Assembly: GCA_910576855.1 (NCBI GenBank)
Contig: CAJTJP010000012.1
Span: 1 to 64,000, forward strand
DNA: 64,000 nucleotides
Origin: Erysipelotrichales bacterium
GTDB lineage: Bacteria; Bacillota_I; Bacilli_A; Erysipelotrichales; Erysipelotrichaceae
Direction of reading: 5' to 3'
Position numbers and translations under genes: made by a program. Below are positions 19,582-26,779 of this stretch, in pieces; positions within the stretch are counted from its first letter, which is position 1, and every line of letters starts with the position of its first letter. Below the pieces are notes generated by a model. It was not told the DNA's origin. It worked only from the letters and a program-made list of their open reading frames with translations, and made no database searches.

Positions 19582-20246
19582 ATCATCAAATCCTTTACTA
19601 TACTGAATTCACATAAATAAGCTAAATTGTATTTCATCTTTTCGGGTAAAATTTCCTTCAAATATACCTCATCTACACTTTTTCCTGCATCGATTCCCTG
19701 TTTTATCATTTCGTCCTCATCACGATAGTTCAAGCTTGATAACGATGTAACCCCCGCCGGCAACAACAGCGTTGCCTTCATCTCATCGCTGTACTCACGC
19801 ACATACTTCTCTACCTCGGGTCTTGTCCCCACAAAGCTCATTTCACCCTTTAATACATTGATCAGCTGCGGAATTTCATCCAAGCGGCATTTTCTGATTT
19901 TTGACCCCACCTTGGTGATTCTCGCATCGTTCGCTGTCGTAACCAATGCACCGATTTTATCCGCATCGCTTACCATCGTTCGAAACTTATAGATACGGAA
20001 CTGTTTCCCGTATTGTGTGATGCGCTCTTGACGATAAAACACACTGCCCTTGCTGTCTGCTTTGATCCATATCGCCAGAATCAAAAACAGCCAAGACAAG
20101 AGAATCAGCAGAAGCAGCGACATCACGACATCAAAAAAACGCTTCAGCATCAATGTGAATCGTTTCCGTTTTAATATTTCATGATATTTCCTGACTTCTT
20201 CATTTCTCATCCATTCGGGAAGCTCATTCCATGCACTTAAACGCAT
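19560..20246 (-). CDS. Initiating undecaprenyl-phosphate sugar-1-phosphate transferase
   Basis: A bacterial sugar transferase of the WbaP/EpsL/PglC monotopic group. It has a hydrophobic helix at about residues 33-55, VFYRQERITQYGKQFRIYKFRTM, KCRLDEIPQLINVLKGEMSF and VGTRPEVE. It starts glycan assembly by placing a sugar phosphate on the lipid carrier. The start at 20246 follows AGAGGAAG and overlaps the aminotransferase by 10 nt. Residues up to the GVTSLSS motif are almost identical to the locus-2 copy at 41403, after which the two differ abruptly, a sign of recombination. Confidence 0.92.
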   Translation of the reverse strand: MRLSAWNELPEWMRNEEVRKYHEILKRKRFTLMLKRFFDVVMSLLLLILLSWLFLILAIWIKADSKGSVFYRQERITQYGKQFRIYKFRTMVSDADKIGALVTTANDARITKVGSKIRKCRLDEIPQLINVLKGEMSFVGTRPEVEKYVREYSDEMKATLLLPAGVTSLSSLNYRDEDEMIKQGIDAGKSVDEVYLKEILPEKMKYNLAYLCEFSIVKDLMICVKTIV

Positions 20247-21454
20247 TGTGCTTCCTCTAAGCATTCCCGATATGCCTGTATTACCGCTTTTACATCCTCA
20301 TCGCTCAATGTGCTGTACAGCGGCAAGGTGATTTCATTTTCATACAATCGATACGCATTCGGATAATTCCCGATATCAAAGCCCATGCGCTTATACGCTG
20401 TCAGCATCGGCAGCGGTTTATAATGCACATTACAGGATACGCCCTTTTCCGCCATGCTTTCAATGAATTTATTTCGCTGTGCTTCGTTCATTCCATCTAT
20501 TCTTGTAAAATACAAATGACCGCTGGAGTGATGAATGTCCGATTGATGCTTCAAGCACTGTATCGGATCATTTTTAAAGGCTTCATCATACATAGCGATA
20601 ATTTCAAAACGACGCTTCAGCATCGCCTCATAACGCTCCAGCTGTACGATTCCGATACTTGCCTGAATATCCGTCATATTACATTTATAATAGGGAGCGA
20701 TGATATCATATTCCCAACCGCCTGATTTATTTTTACTCAAAGCATCTTTATTTTGCCCATGCAAGGATAATAATTGATATTGCTTATAAACGGCCTCATC
20801 ATCTATGCCCTTATGTGCAATCCATGTGACGGCACCGCCCTCGGCAGTTGTTAAATTCTTTACTGCGTGAAAGGAAAAGCAAGTAAAATCAGCGATTGTA
20901 CCGGCACGCTTTCCTCTTCTTACAGCACCGAAACCGTGCGCACAATCAGACATCACGATAACGCGCTGAAATGCTTTTTGGAGATCATTATCTGCGTGAT
21001 ATAAGCCGCTTTTTCTGTCGACTGCTTCATAGATGCGCTCATAATCACAAACGATTCCCGCCACATCGACCGCAATGATCGCCTTCGTTTTCTCATTGAT
21101 TGCCGCTTCCATTGCGTCATAATCCATTTCAACGCTGTCCTTCTGCGAATCGATCATGATCGGAGCTGCGCCGACATGACAGATAACAGAACAAGAGGCG
21201 GTATATGTATAAGCAGGAACGATCACCTCATCACCGGGACCGATTCCCAAAACACGCAGCGTCAATTCCATTGCGGCAGTAGCGCTGTTGAGACAAACGG
21301 TTTTGTTTGTACCGACATAATCGGAAATTGCTTTTTCAAACTGCTTCGTTCTCGGTCCTGTAGTAATCCAACCCGAAGATAATGCTTCGCTTACTGCCTG
21401 CTTTTCACGCTCACCGATATCCGGCGGTGAAAACGGTATCGTTCTATGCTTCAT
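19734..21454 (-). repeat. Arm 1 of a 1.72-kb inverted repeat (locus 1)
   Basis: This segment, from the aminotransferase start codon to the TTATCAAGC point in the sugar-transferase gene, is near-identical in reverse orientation to 40194-41914, and both arms are 1721 nt long. Similarity stops abruptly at both ends. Confidence 0.9.
20237..21454 (-). CDS. DegT/DnrJ/EryC1 aminotransferase, locus 1 copy
   Basis: A 405-aa PLP-dependent nucleotide-sugar aminotransferase. It contains NSATAAMELTLRVLGIGPGD, VIVPAYTYTAS, DCAHGFGA and the PLP lysine in SFHAVKNLTTAEGG at about residue 199. It probably makes a 4-amino sugar nucleotide, the likely donor for the following sugar transferase. The ATG at 21454 is chosen over a longer frame because AGAAGGGAT precedes it and the locus-2 copy starts at the same residue. 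Only about 17 of 405 residues differ from that copy. Confidence 0.92.
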   Translation of the reverse strand: MKHRTIPFSPPDIGEREKQAVSEALSSGWITTGPRTKQFEKAISDYVGTNKTVCLNSATAAMELTLRVLGIGPGDEVIVPAYTYTASCSVICHVGAAPIMIDSQKDSVEMDYDAMEAAINEKTKAIIAVDVAGIVCDYERIYEAVDRKSGLYHADNDLQKAFQRVIVMSDCAHGFGAVRRGKRAGTIADFTCFSFHAVKNLTTAEGGAVTWIAHKGIDDEAVYKQYQLLSLHGQNKDALSKNKSGGWEYDIIAPYYKCNMTDIQASIGIVQLERYEAMLKRRFEIIAMYDEAFKNDPIQCLKHQSDIHHSSGHLYFTRIDGMNEAQRNKFIESMAEKGVSCNVHYKPLPMLTAYKRMGFDIGNYPNAYRLYENEITLPLYSTLSDEDVKAVIQAYRECLEEAQCV

Positions 21455-21469
21455 TTTATCCCTTCTTTC

Positions 21470-21529
21470 AAAAAAAAGTATAGCTCCCCTTACCCATAGG
21501 AATCCCTTTCCTACGGCAGAGAGGCTATA
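21470..21529 (-). terminator. Leader terminator between antiterminator genes and capsule genes
   Basis: On the minus strand a branched hairpin (TATAGC with GCTATA outside, GTAGGAA with TTCCTAT inside) is followed by eight T, only about 15 nt before the aminotransferase start. It should stop transcription before the biosynthetic genes unless RNA polymerase is modified. The two NusG paralogues directly upstream are the obvious candidates for this. Confidence 0.8.
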
Positions 21530-21579
21530 ATCAAGCAATCCGCTGACGGCAGCGAATCCACACGCATCAGCTGACTGCT

Positions 21580-22068
21580 TTATTTTAATAAAATACCCGC
21601 TTTTATATTGCGATCAAGAAAGGTCAGCTTTAAAACCGCCACCATATCCCGCTTATCCGTTGCGATGATTTCCTCTTGAAACGACAACAGCGGTCCCTTC
21701 GTCACAATCGTTTTCCCGTTTTCCTTATACCCTTCGCTCATTACCAATATTCCGTTTTGATTCCACAGTCGTTGATATAAGTCAATTTCATCCTGTGTTA
21801 AAGCGGATACCTCGCTTTTCTTTAATTCTTTGATAATGCCGTTTCTTTCATCACTCAAGCTGCTCAACAAAGCATCAAATTCACTCTGATTCAGCTCTGA
21901 TTTAATAAACACATATCCGGGAAACATTGTTTTCAACATAATTTGATTACTTAATCGATGATAGCTTTCCATTTGCGGTATAAAGGCTTGAAGCTTGCCT
22001 TTTCCGTTCAGCCTTCGACAGACGCCTTCACACTTTAAAGTCTGACAATACAGCACATAATAATTCAT
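21580..22068 (-). CDS. NusG-paralogue transcription antiterminator, second of pair
   Basis: A 162-aa protein with the NusG N-terminal domain (YYVLYCQTLKCEGVCRRL, MFPGYVFIKSEL) and a C-terminal KOW-like end (TIVTKGPLLSFQEEIIATDKRDMVAVLKL). Specialised NusG paralogues such as LoaP, RfaH and UpxY ride RNA polymerase through long glycan operons. The canonical KOW glycine-rich turn is altered (LLSFQEE), so it may be a diverged or modulatory copy. It lies 6 bp after the 71-aa gene and just before the leader terminator. Confidence 0.75.
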   Translation of the reverse strand: MNYYVLYCQTLKCEGVCRRLNGKGKLQAFIPQMESYHRLSNQIMLKTMFPGYVFIKSELNQSEFDALLSSLSDERNGIIKELKKSEVSALTQDEIDLYQRLWNQNGILVMSEGYKENGKTIVTKGPLLSFQEEIIATDKRDMVAVLKLTFLDRNIKAGILLK

Positions 22069-22073
22069 TTGCC

Positions 22074-22289
22074 CTACCGCCTTAAAGCACGATGCTTCAG
22101 ATATGTATATATCTGTTTATGAGTTCGACAAATCTTTCCGTCATCCACAAGCCAAATATCGCTTTCCGCGCCGATTTCACTCAGCTCTTCAATCGCAATT
22201 TCCAGCATTTTTTTGATAAGCGTTTCATCACGCTCAGCTCTCAGCTCAACATTACCTGTGGTCGGGTCTGTATGTCCTTGCCTCGTCAT
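22074..22289 (-). CDS. Unknown 71-aa protein between two NusG paralogues
   Basis: A small, charged, mostly helical protein with an acidic centre (IEELSEIGAESDIWLVDD) and a basic tail (YLKHRALRR). Its ATG overlaps the stop of the upstream NusG gene as ATGA, and the next gene starts 6 bp after it, so it is translated as part of the operon. I recognise no family. It may act with the antiterminators. The opposite-strand ORF here is a shadow. Confidence 0.55.
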   Translation of the reverse strand: MTRQGHTDPTTGNVELRAERDETLIKKMLEIAIEELSEIGAESDIWLVDDGKICRTHKQIYTYLKHRALRR

Positions 22290-22804
22290 AACGATACGCT
22301 TCCCTTACGATTGATCACCTCAAGCGGCAGTATCATTTTTTGTCCGAGAAATGTATTACCTAACAGTGCAGTGCGTTTATGACGATCTATTTTTACGATC
22401 TGATTTTCCAGCCCCTGAAGCGGGCCCTCAATCACTGTCAGCTCCTCATTTTCATACCTGCCCAAGGAATGTCGTATCACTCCGTTATGGTTAAACAATA
22501 AGGAGAATGAATGCTCCTCCTGCCGATCTAAAGCACTGAATTGATGATTACCCAGTAATACACCGATTCCCTGAATGGCCTGAAAGAAGGTTTTATACTT
22601 TTCCTGCAGCACTTCCTCATCAAGAGCGCTTTTAATAAATATATAATCGGGATAAAGCTTTTTCAGCTGATACTCACGAATGCCTTTGCCTTGAAACCAT
22701 TTTTCCACCATCGGAATAAAGGCCTGCATATCATCACAGCGATTGATCGCCTCCAACAGCGTTTGATTCGCAGCCTGCTTCGTATGTAATACATACCAGA
22801 ACAT
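22286..22804 (-). CDS. NusG-paralogue transcription antiterminator, first of pair
   Basis: A 172-aa protein with the NusG N-terminal signature (FWYVLHTKQAANQTLLEAI, KKLYPDYIFIKSAL) and a C-terminal KOW motif (LTVIEGPLQGLENQIVKIDR, HKRTALL). It is of the LoaP/UpxY type that controls polysaccharide operons. It is the first gene after the recombinase, with GGAGGGT before its ATG and only 30 bp of gap, so it must be transcribed from within or beyond the invertible segment. The leader terminator at 21470-21529 is its likely target. Confidence 0.85.
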   Translation of the reverse strand: MFWYVLHTKQAANQTLLEAINRCDDMQAFIPMVEKWFQGKGIREYQLKKLYPDYIFIKSALDEEVLQEKYKTFFQAIQGIGVLLGNHQFSALDRQEEHSFSLLFNHNGVIRHSLGRYENEELTVIEGPLQGLENQIVKIDRHKRTALLGNTFLGQKMILPLEVINRKGSVSL

Positions 22805-22821
22805 CGCTACCCTCCTAAATT

Positions 22822-22845
22822 ATCATAGATTAGGTTAATCTACGA
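22822..22845 (+). repeat. Left inverted repeat of the invertible segment
   Basis: A 24-nt sequence (core TAGATTAGGTTAATCTA) that is an exact reverse complement of 23942-23965. Internally it has two inverted arms (ATCATAGAT, ATCTACGA) around a 7-bp centre, as in tyrosine-recombinase crossover sites. It overlaps the stop codon of the recombinase gene. Confidence 0.85.
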
Positions 22846-23761
22846 TAATATCAGGTGTCACAAGCTTCTCTATTTCTCTTTTTTTCTGTTCCAATGATGT
22901 ATGAACATAAACATTTAAGGTAATCGAAACATTGGAATGACCCAATATTTCACTTAATGCCTTTATTTCCACATTGCTTCTGACACATGCTGTAGCGAAG
23001 CTGTGCCTTAAGCCGTGAAAGGTACAGTTAATATCATTGCCGATACAAAACGTCTTGAATTGTCTTTCCAAACGCCGCGGCTCATATATTTTCTCGCTGT
23101 TTGAGAGTAAATATCTTCCCTTTTTATCGAAGTATCTCTTTAAATAACCGGATAAAAAGCTTGATAAAGGCACTTCACGATAGGATGCCTGTGATTTCGG
23201 CGGTAAAATAACCAATTCCGTTTTCTTATCCTTTGTATCAAAGCACTTCAGTCTTACAGCCGTTCCCATAACCTTGATCACTTGATTGTCAAAATCAACA
23301 TCATCCCATTTCAAAGCACAGATTTCACCTAAGCGAAGTCCCCCGTATAAGGCCAAAAGCATGGCGAGTGACAAGGAGTTACGGTTTTTTCTTGTATACC
23401 GTATGATCTTATTTCGCTCGCTTCCTGATAGTATCGCTTTTGCCTGTACTTTTGAAGCAAAGCGAATTTGTTTGAAATTCATTTGCCTTAATGAATAATT
23501 TTCTATCCCGTATTCAAGAATAGAAACAAGAATATTTTTGATTGAGCACAACAGGCTGTAAGAAAGCTCTTGCTGTATTTTCAATTCAAAAAATGACATA
23601 AGCGTTTGACTTTTGATTTCTTTCAGCGGTATTACACTGAAATAAGGAAATATGTGCTTTGTGATAACCGCTTCATATTTAACAAAGGTTGAGCGCTTGA
23701 TATACAGCCTTCTGCAGCTCAGCCACTCATAAGTCAGCTCATTAAAAGTGATTTGTTCCAT
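22835..23761 (-). CDS. Tyrosine recombinase (integrase/invertase type)
   Basis: A 308-aa site-specific recombinase. It has a SAM-like N-terminal core-binding domain (FNELTYEWLSCRRLYIKRST) and a catalytic domain with the Arg in YGGLRLGEICALKW, HGLRHSFATACV, and GHSNVSITLNVYVH carrying the active-site Tyr. The start at 23761 follows AAAGAGG; the longer frame begins upstream without a good site. Its last codons and stop lie inside the left 24-nt repeat. No excisionase or phage genes are nearby, so a local invertase role is more likely than prophage integration. Confidence 0.88.
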   Translation of the reverse strand: MEQITFNELTYEWLSCRRLYIKRSTFVKYEAVITKHIFPYFSVIPLKEIKSQTLMSFFELKIQQELSYSLLCSIKNILVSILEYGIENYSLRQMNFKQIRFASKVQAKAILSGSERNKIIRYTRKNRNSLSLAMLLALYGGLRLGEICALKWDDVDFDNQVIKVMGTAVRLKCFDTKDKKTELVILPPKSQASYREVPLSSFLSGYLKRYFDKKGRYLLSNSEKIYEPRRLERQFKTFCIGNDINCTFHGLRHSFATACVRSNVEIKALSEILGHSNVSITLNVYVHTSLEQKKREIEKLVTPDIIVD

Positions 23762-23837
23762 ACTTAATACCTCTTTTCTATATATTTCTATATTAGACAT
23801 CATGGAAAGAGGAAAAGCAAAATAAAATGTAATAAAT

Positions 23838-23865
23838 GATATATGATTGTTATTGTATCAGTCTA
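23838..23865 (-). promoter_or_regulatory. Possible recombinase promoter inside the invertible segment
   Basis: On the minus strand TAGACT (23860-23865) and TATATC (23838-23843) are 16 nt apart, about 75 bp before the start. The match is weak. It would read through the recombinase into capsule locus 1 in the present orientation. Confidence 0.25.
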
Positions 23866-23907
23866 TTTGAAAAAAGATTTGGTGCCGATCTATGAATTAA
23901 AAATAAC

Positions 23908-23936
23908 TGGATTTTTATGCTTAAATGTGGTATAAA
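23908..23936 (+). promoter_or_regulatory. Possible outward promoter at the right end of the invertible segment
   Basis: TGGATT (23908-23913), 17 nt, then an extended -10 TGgTATAAA (TATAAA at 23931-23936) reads rightward out of the segment. After inversion it would point at the NusG gene of locus 1. The -35 match is poor. Confidence 0.35.
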
Positions 23937-23941
23937 TAAAG

Positions 23942-23965
23942 TCGTAGATTAACCTAATCTATGAT
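23942..23965 (-). repeat. Right inverted repeat of the invertible segment
   Basis: Exact reverse complement of 22822-22845 over 24 nt. The match stops at the next base on both sides. It lies about 50 bp upstream of the Mn riboswitch of mntP. Confidence 0.85.
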
Positions 23966-24007
23966 TTATTACTAAAAACATTGTAATTCCACTCCTTTTT
24001 TGATATC

Positions 24008-24150
24008 ATGTTTACGATGTTATAAGGGAGTAGTCGGCTCTAAGAGTCGCTGTGCCGACATACTGACAGATCAATCAACCAAGGTCTGTCCGGTAAGCGT
24101 TAAACGACAAGACTTATACATGTATTTTTATACGTGTATAAGTTTTTTTA
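24008..24150 (+). ncRNA. yybP-ykoY manganese riboswitch
   Basis: The leader of mntP holds the class hallmarks: GGGAGTAG followed by a stem-loop, GCCGACATACTGACAGATC, and AAGGTCTGTCCGG. It ends in an intrinsic terminator whose ACTTATACA arm (24112-24120) pairs with TGTATAAGT (24134-24142) before seven T. Mn2+ binding in this class favours readthrough into Mn exporters. Close similarity to the known consensus and the downstream mntP gene make this secure. Confidence 0.92.
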
Positions 24151-24165
24151 TTCAGGAGGTAGTTT

Positions 24166-24729
24166 ATGAGCATGTTATCAGTATTTTTTATCGGTGTCGG
24201 CCTTTCCATGGATGCCTGTGCCGTATCCTTTGCGAAAGGTATGTGCCTAAAGGAAAAGGCCAAGCGATATGCGGTACTGCTTGGCTTTGCGTTCGGTCTT
24301 TTTCAAGCCGGTATGCCATTGTTGGGATGGTGGATCGGTCATTATTTTGAAGGCTTTATTACCGTGATCGATCATTGGATCGCCTTTGTTTTATTAGGAG
24401 CGATCGGTTATCATATGATTCAAGAGGCAAAAGAAAATGAGATTGAAACCATCAATCATACCTCGCATATTCCGCTTAAGGATATCATCGTTCTTGCGAT
24501 TGCCACAAGTATCGATGCGCTTGCGGTAGGTATCAGCTTTGCGTTTCTACAGGTCGATATTCTTACGGCAATTCTTTTGATCGGCAGTACGACCTTTGTG
24601 ATCAGCTTCGCCGCGGTCATCATCGGCAATCGCTGCGGCGGTTATTTGGGCAAATATGCAGAAATTATCGGCGGTATTATTCTTATCGCTATCGGCTTAA
24701 AAATTCTGATTGAGCATTTATTAAGTTGA
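24166..24729 (+). CDS. mntP: Manganese efflux pump MntP
   Basis: A 187-aa membrane protein of the usual MntP length with six hydrophobic segments and the two family repeats, GLSMDACAVSFAKGM and ATSIDALAVGISFAF. The aspartates in MDA and IDA are needed for Mn2+ export in characterised members. AGGAGGT lies upstream. The preceding yybP-ykoY riboswitch would turn it on when Mn2+ is high. The right repeat of the invertible segment lies about 200 bp upstream, so switch promoters could affect it. Confidence 0.95.
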   Translation: MSMLSVFFIGVGLSMDACAVSFAKGMCLKEKAKRYAVLLGFAFGLFQAGMPLLGWWIGHYFEGFITVIDHWIAFVLLGAIGYHMIQEAKENEIETINHTSHIPLKDIIVLAIATSIDALAVGISFAFLQVDILTAILLIGSTTFVISFAAVIIGNRCGGYLGKYAEIIGGIILIAIGLKILIEHLLS

Positions 24730-24745
24730 GCCGGTTTATCATAAC

Positions 24746-24801
24746 AGGCCAAGCCATAATCTTTGAAACACACCCCTTATTGCCTTGTACAAGCTTGGCC
24801 T
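24746..24801. terminator. Long-loop hairpin between convergent mntP and lipoprotein genes
   Basis: AGGCCAAGC and GCTTGGCCT pair over 9 bp around a 38-nt loop. T-runs are weak, so termination is plausible for both genes but not certain. Confidence 0.4.
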
Positions 24802-24831
24802 ATATTTCATAATTGTCGCAAAAAAGGCAGT

Positions 24832-25371
24832 CTATTCGACTACCTCCATTTCTACACTTTTACTCGTTTTGTTGCCGGCGGAATCCTCAACATAACATGT
24901 AATCGTTTGCTTCCCCAATTGATTCGTATCCACACTGTCGCAATGCAGCGACTTTTTTAACAGATCCCCGTTATCATAATTATCACTGATTTGCGGCTTC
25001 AGCTTATTCAAGCTTTCCTCGTTCCACGTAAACACTACCCCGCGCTTCACCTGAAAGCCGACGATTGAAAGCGTCGGTGCCTCATCATCATAAATTGTTA
25101 CATGCAGGCTCAGTCCGTATTCAGGAAAGGTAAACACCGTTTTTCCGACCGTATTCGTATCGATCTTTGCGCCTGTTTTGATTTTTGCGCGATCCCCTTC
25201 ATCTAACGGCTCTCCGTCCTTCAATAAGTAATCCAACGGATCAAATTCGGTTTCATGTACCTTGATTTTGACCTCATCTTTAGACAGTGTATAAACACTT
25301 TCCTCGCTGCAGCCGCTTAATATGCACAACCCTGCGATTGCGAAACAAGCCCATAAACGCTTTTTATTCAT
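24832..25371 (-). CDS. Secreted lipoprotein with Ig-like C-terminal domain
   Basis: A 179-aa protein with a lipoprotein signal peptide (MNKKRLWACFAIAGLC, lipobox LSGC with Cys about residue 21). The mature part has two short beta-rich modules; the last ends TITCYVEDSAGNKTSKSVE, the DxAGN pattern of bacterial Ig-like domains. It probably sits on the outer face of the membrane. It is monocistronic and convergent with mntP. No enzymatic motif is visible. Confidence 0.8.
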   Translation of the reverse strand: MNKKRLWACFAIAGLCILSGCSEESVYTLSKDEVKIKVHETEFDPLDYLLKDGEPLDEGDRAKIKTGAKIDTNTVGKTVFTFPEYGLSLHVTIYDDEAPTLSIVGFQVKRGVVFTWNEESLNKLKPQISDNYDNGDLLKKSLHCDSVDTNQLGKQTITCYVEDSAGNKTSKSVEMEVVE

Positions 25372-25568
25372 TATTTCACTCCCGTTTCATTTGTTTTACT
25401 GCCCCTATTATATCAAATTATCCGCAAATTAAAAGCGCTGTTGTCATGGAAATTTTATCAAATTCTCCTATCCCCGCCGTTGGTTCATTTATTTATGAAA
25501 TTTACAGGTAAAAGAATTGTATTATCCTTTCAAAGGTATTAAAATGTTAGATAAACGGAGGGATTACC

Positions 25569-26678
25569 ATGACAATATTGATACAGGATGTGCGCTTTAT
25601 CCAACGAGGTACGATGTGCTTCGGCGATTTATATCTTGAGGACGGCTTTGTCGAACGAATCGACTATAAGACACCGAAGCCTTACAGCGATATTGCCCTC
25701 AACGGCTTTGTGGATATTCATACCCACGGCTTTCGCGGCTGTTCTGCCGAAAGCAATGATATCAATGTCCTGCATCAGCTCGCAATCCAATATGCGAAAA
25801 GAGGTACGGTAGGCTTCTTGGCAACACTTGATCCCATGCCGTTGAAGGACTATGAGCCGATTTTACAAGGCTATCGAGAAGCATTCAAGGGGGAATATCC
25901 CGGTGCTCGCTTTTACGGCGTGCATTTAGAGGGACCGTATCTAAACCCGAAACGAGCTAACGATTTAGACCCGGATTGCCTGCAGCCGATTGATTTACAG
26001 GAGCTCGAACATTTTTTATTTCACTACAGCGATTTGATTAAAATTATGAGCATTGCCCCGGAATTAGAAAACGGCTTAGAGGCCGTCGCAATGCTGAAGC
26101 GTTTCGGTATCATTGCGTCTGTCGCTCACAGCGAATGCAGCTTTGAACAAACGAAACAGGCAATTTCAGCCGGCATTACACAGGCAACACATTTATGTAA
26201 CGCAATGCCTGATTTCGACCATCATGAGGCAGGGATATTAGATGCAATCATTGAATCTGATATCCTATGTGAATTAAATATGGACGGTGTTCATATTCAA
26301 CGAGCGATGCTTCAATGGCTCATCAGGCTGTTAGGGCCTAAACGCATTACGGCAATCTCCGACGGCTCTGCCTACAGCGGCTATGAATATCCGCAAGGAT
26401 ATCAGTTGGATCATAAGCATATCGTTCAAAACAATGCGATTTACGCAAACGGCCACTTAGCTAATTCATTTCAGGATTTATCGGATGCCTTTCGCTATCT
26501 GTATTTAGAGCTTCACTATCCGCTTGAGGACTGTATCGCTATGACAAGCACCAATGCGGGACGACTGATCAATACCTTAAATTATGAAATCGGCTTAGGT
26601 AAAAAAGCTGACCTTGTGGTTATGGACCATAATATCGAGCTGAAGGATGTAATCATCAGCGGTAAGCATTCGCTTTGA
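25569..26678 (+). CDS. nagA: N-acetylglucosamine-6-phosphate deacetylase
   Basis: A 369-aa amidohydrolase-family protein with the NagA signature set: GFVDIHTHGFRG metal site near residues 46-57, GVHLEGPYLNP with the metal-binding Glu, VAHSECSFEQ, THLCNAMP, ELNMDGVHI and ITAISDGSAYSG with the catalytic Asp. It removes acetate from GlcNAc-6-P to give GlcN-6-P in amino-sugar recycling. GGAGGG precedes the ATG by about 7 nt. nagB is not adjacent. Confidence 0.93.
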   Translation: MTILIQDVRFIQRGTMCFGDLYLEDGFVERIDYKTPKPYSDIALNGFVDIHTHGFRGCSAESNDINVLHQLAIQYAKRGTVGFLATLDPMPLKDYEPILQGYREAFKGEYPGARFYGVHLEGPYLNPKRANDLDPDCLQPIDLQELEHFLFHYSDLIKIMSIAPELENGLEAVAMLKRFGIIASVAHSECSFEQTKQAISAGITQATHLCNAMPDFDHHEAGILDAIIESDILCELNMDGVHIQRAMLQWLIRLLGPKRITAISDGSAYSGYEYPQGYQLDHKHIVQNNAIYANGHLANSFQDLSDAFRYLYLELHYPLEDCIAMTSTNAGRLINTLNYEIGLGKKADLVVMDHNIELKDVIISGKHSL

Positions 26679-26779
26679 TAGTCTCTTTAATCACATGATT
26701 TCTATATCAAAAACCGACGTCTGTTTTTATTATTCTAGCATGTTTCAGTTCAATCAAGCACTCTCACAGACAAATAATT

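Larger units (their letters stand above)
22822..23965. mobile_element. Putative invertible switch: recombinase gene between perfect inverted repeats
   Basis: The 1144-bp segment is bounded by exact 24-nt inverted repeats and contains one gene, a tyrosine recombinase, plus about 180 bp of AT-rich promoter-like DNA. Recombination between the repeats would flip the gene and its promoters relative to capsule locus 1, which begins 18 bp outside the left repeat. The layout matches known phase-variation switches, but inversion itself is inferred. Confidence 0.75.

Noticed and set aside
20237-21538. Longer start of the locus-1 aminotransferase at 21538
   Set aside because: The extra 28 residues are encoded by the leader terminator and are absent from the locus-2 copy.
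22092-22382. Plus-strand 96-aa frame opposite the 71-aa gene
   Set aside because: No ribosome site; opposite-strand shadow of the NusG region.
22822-22845. The 24-nt repeat as a simple terminator
   Set aside because: It is near-palindromic but lacks a T-run, and an exact second inverted copy lies on the other side of the recombinase.
22835-23761. Recombinase as a prophage or ICE integrase
   Set aside because: No phage, conjugation or excisionase genes and no tRNA nearby; short inverted rather than direct repeats flank it.
24000-24350. Plus-strand 116-aa frame over the mntP leader
   Set aside because: It covers the Mn riboswitch and overlaps mntP in another frame.
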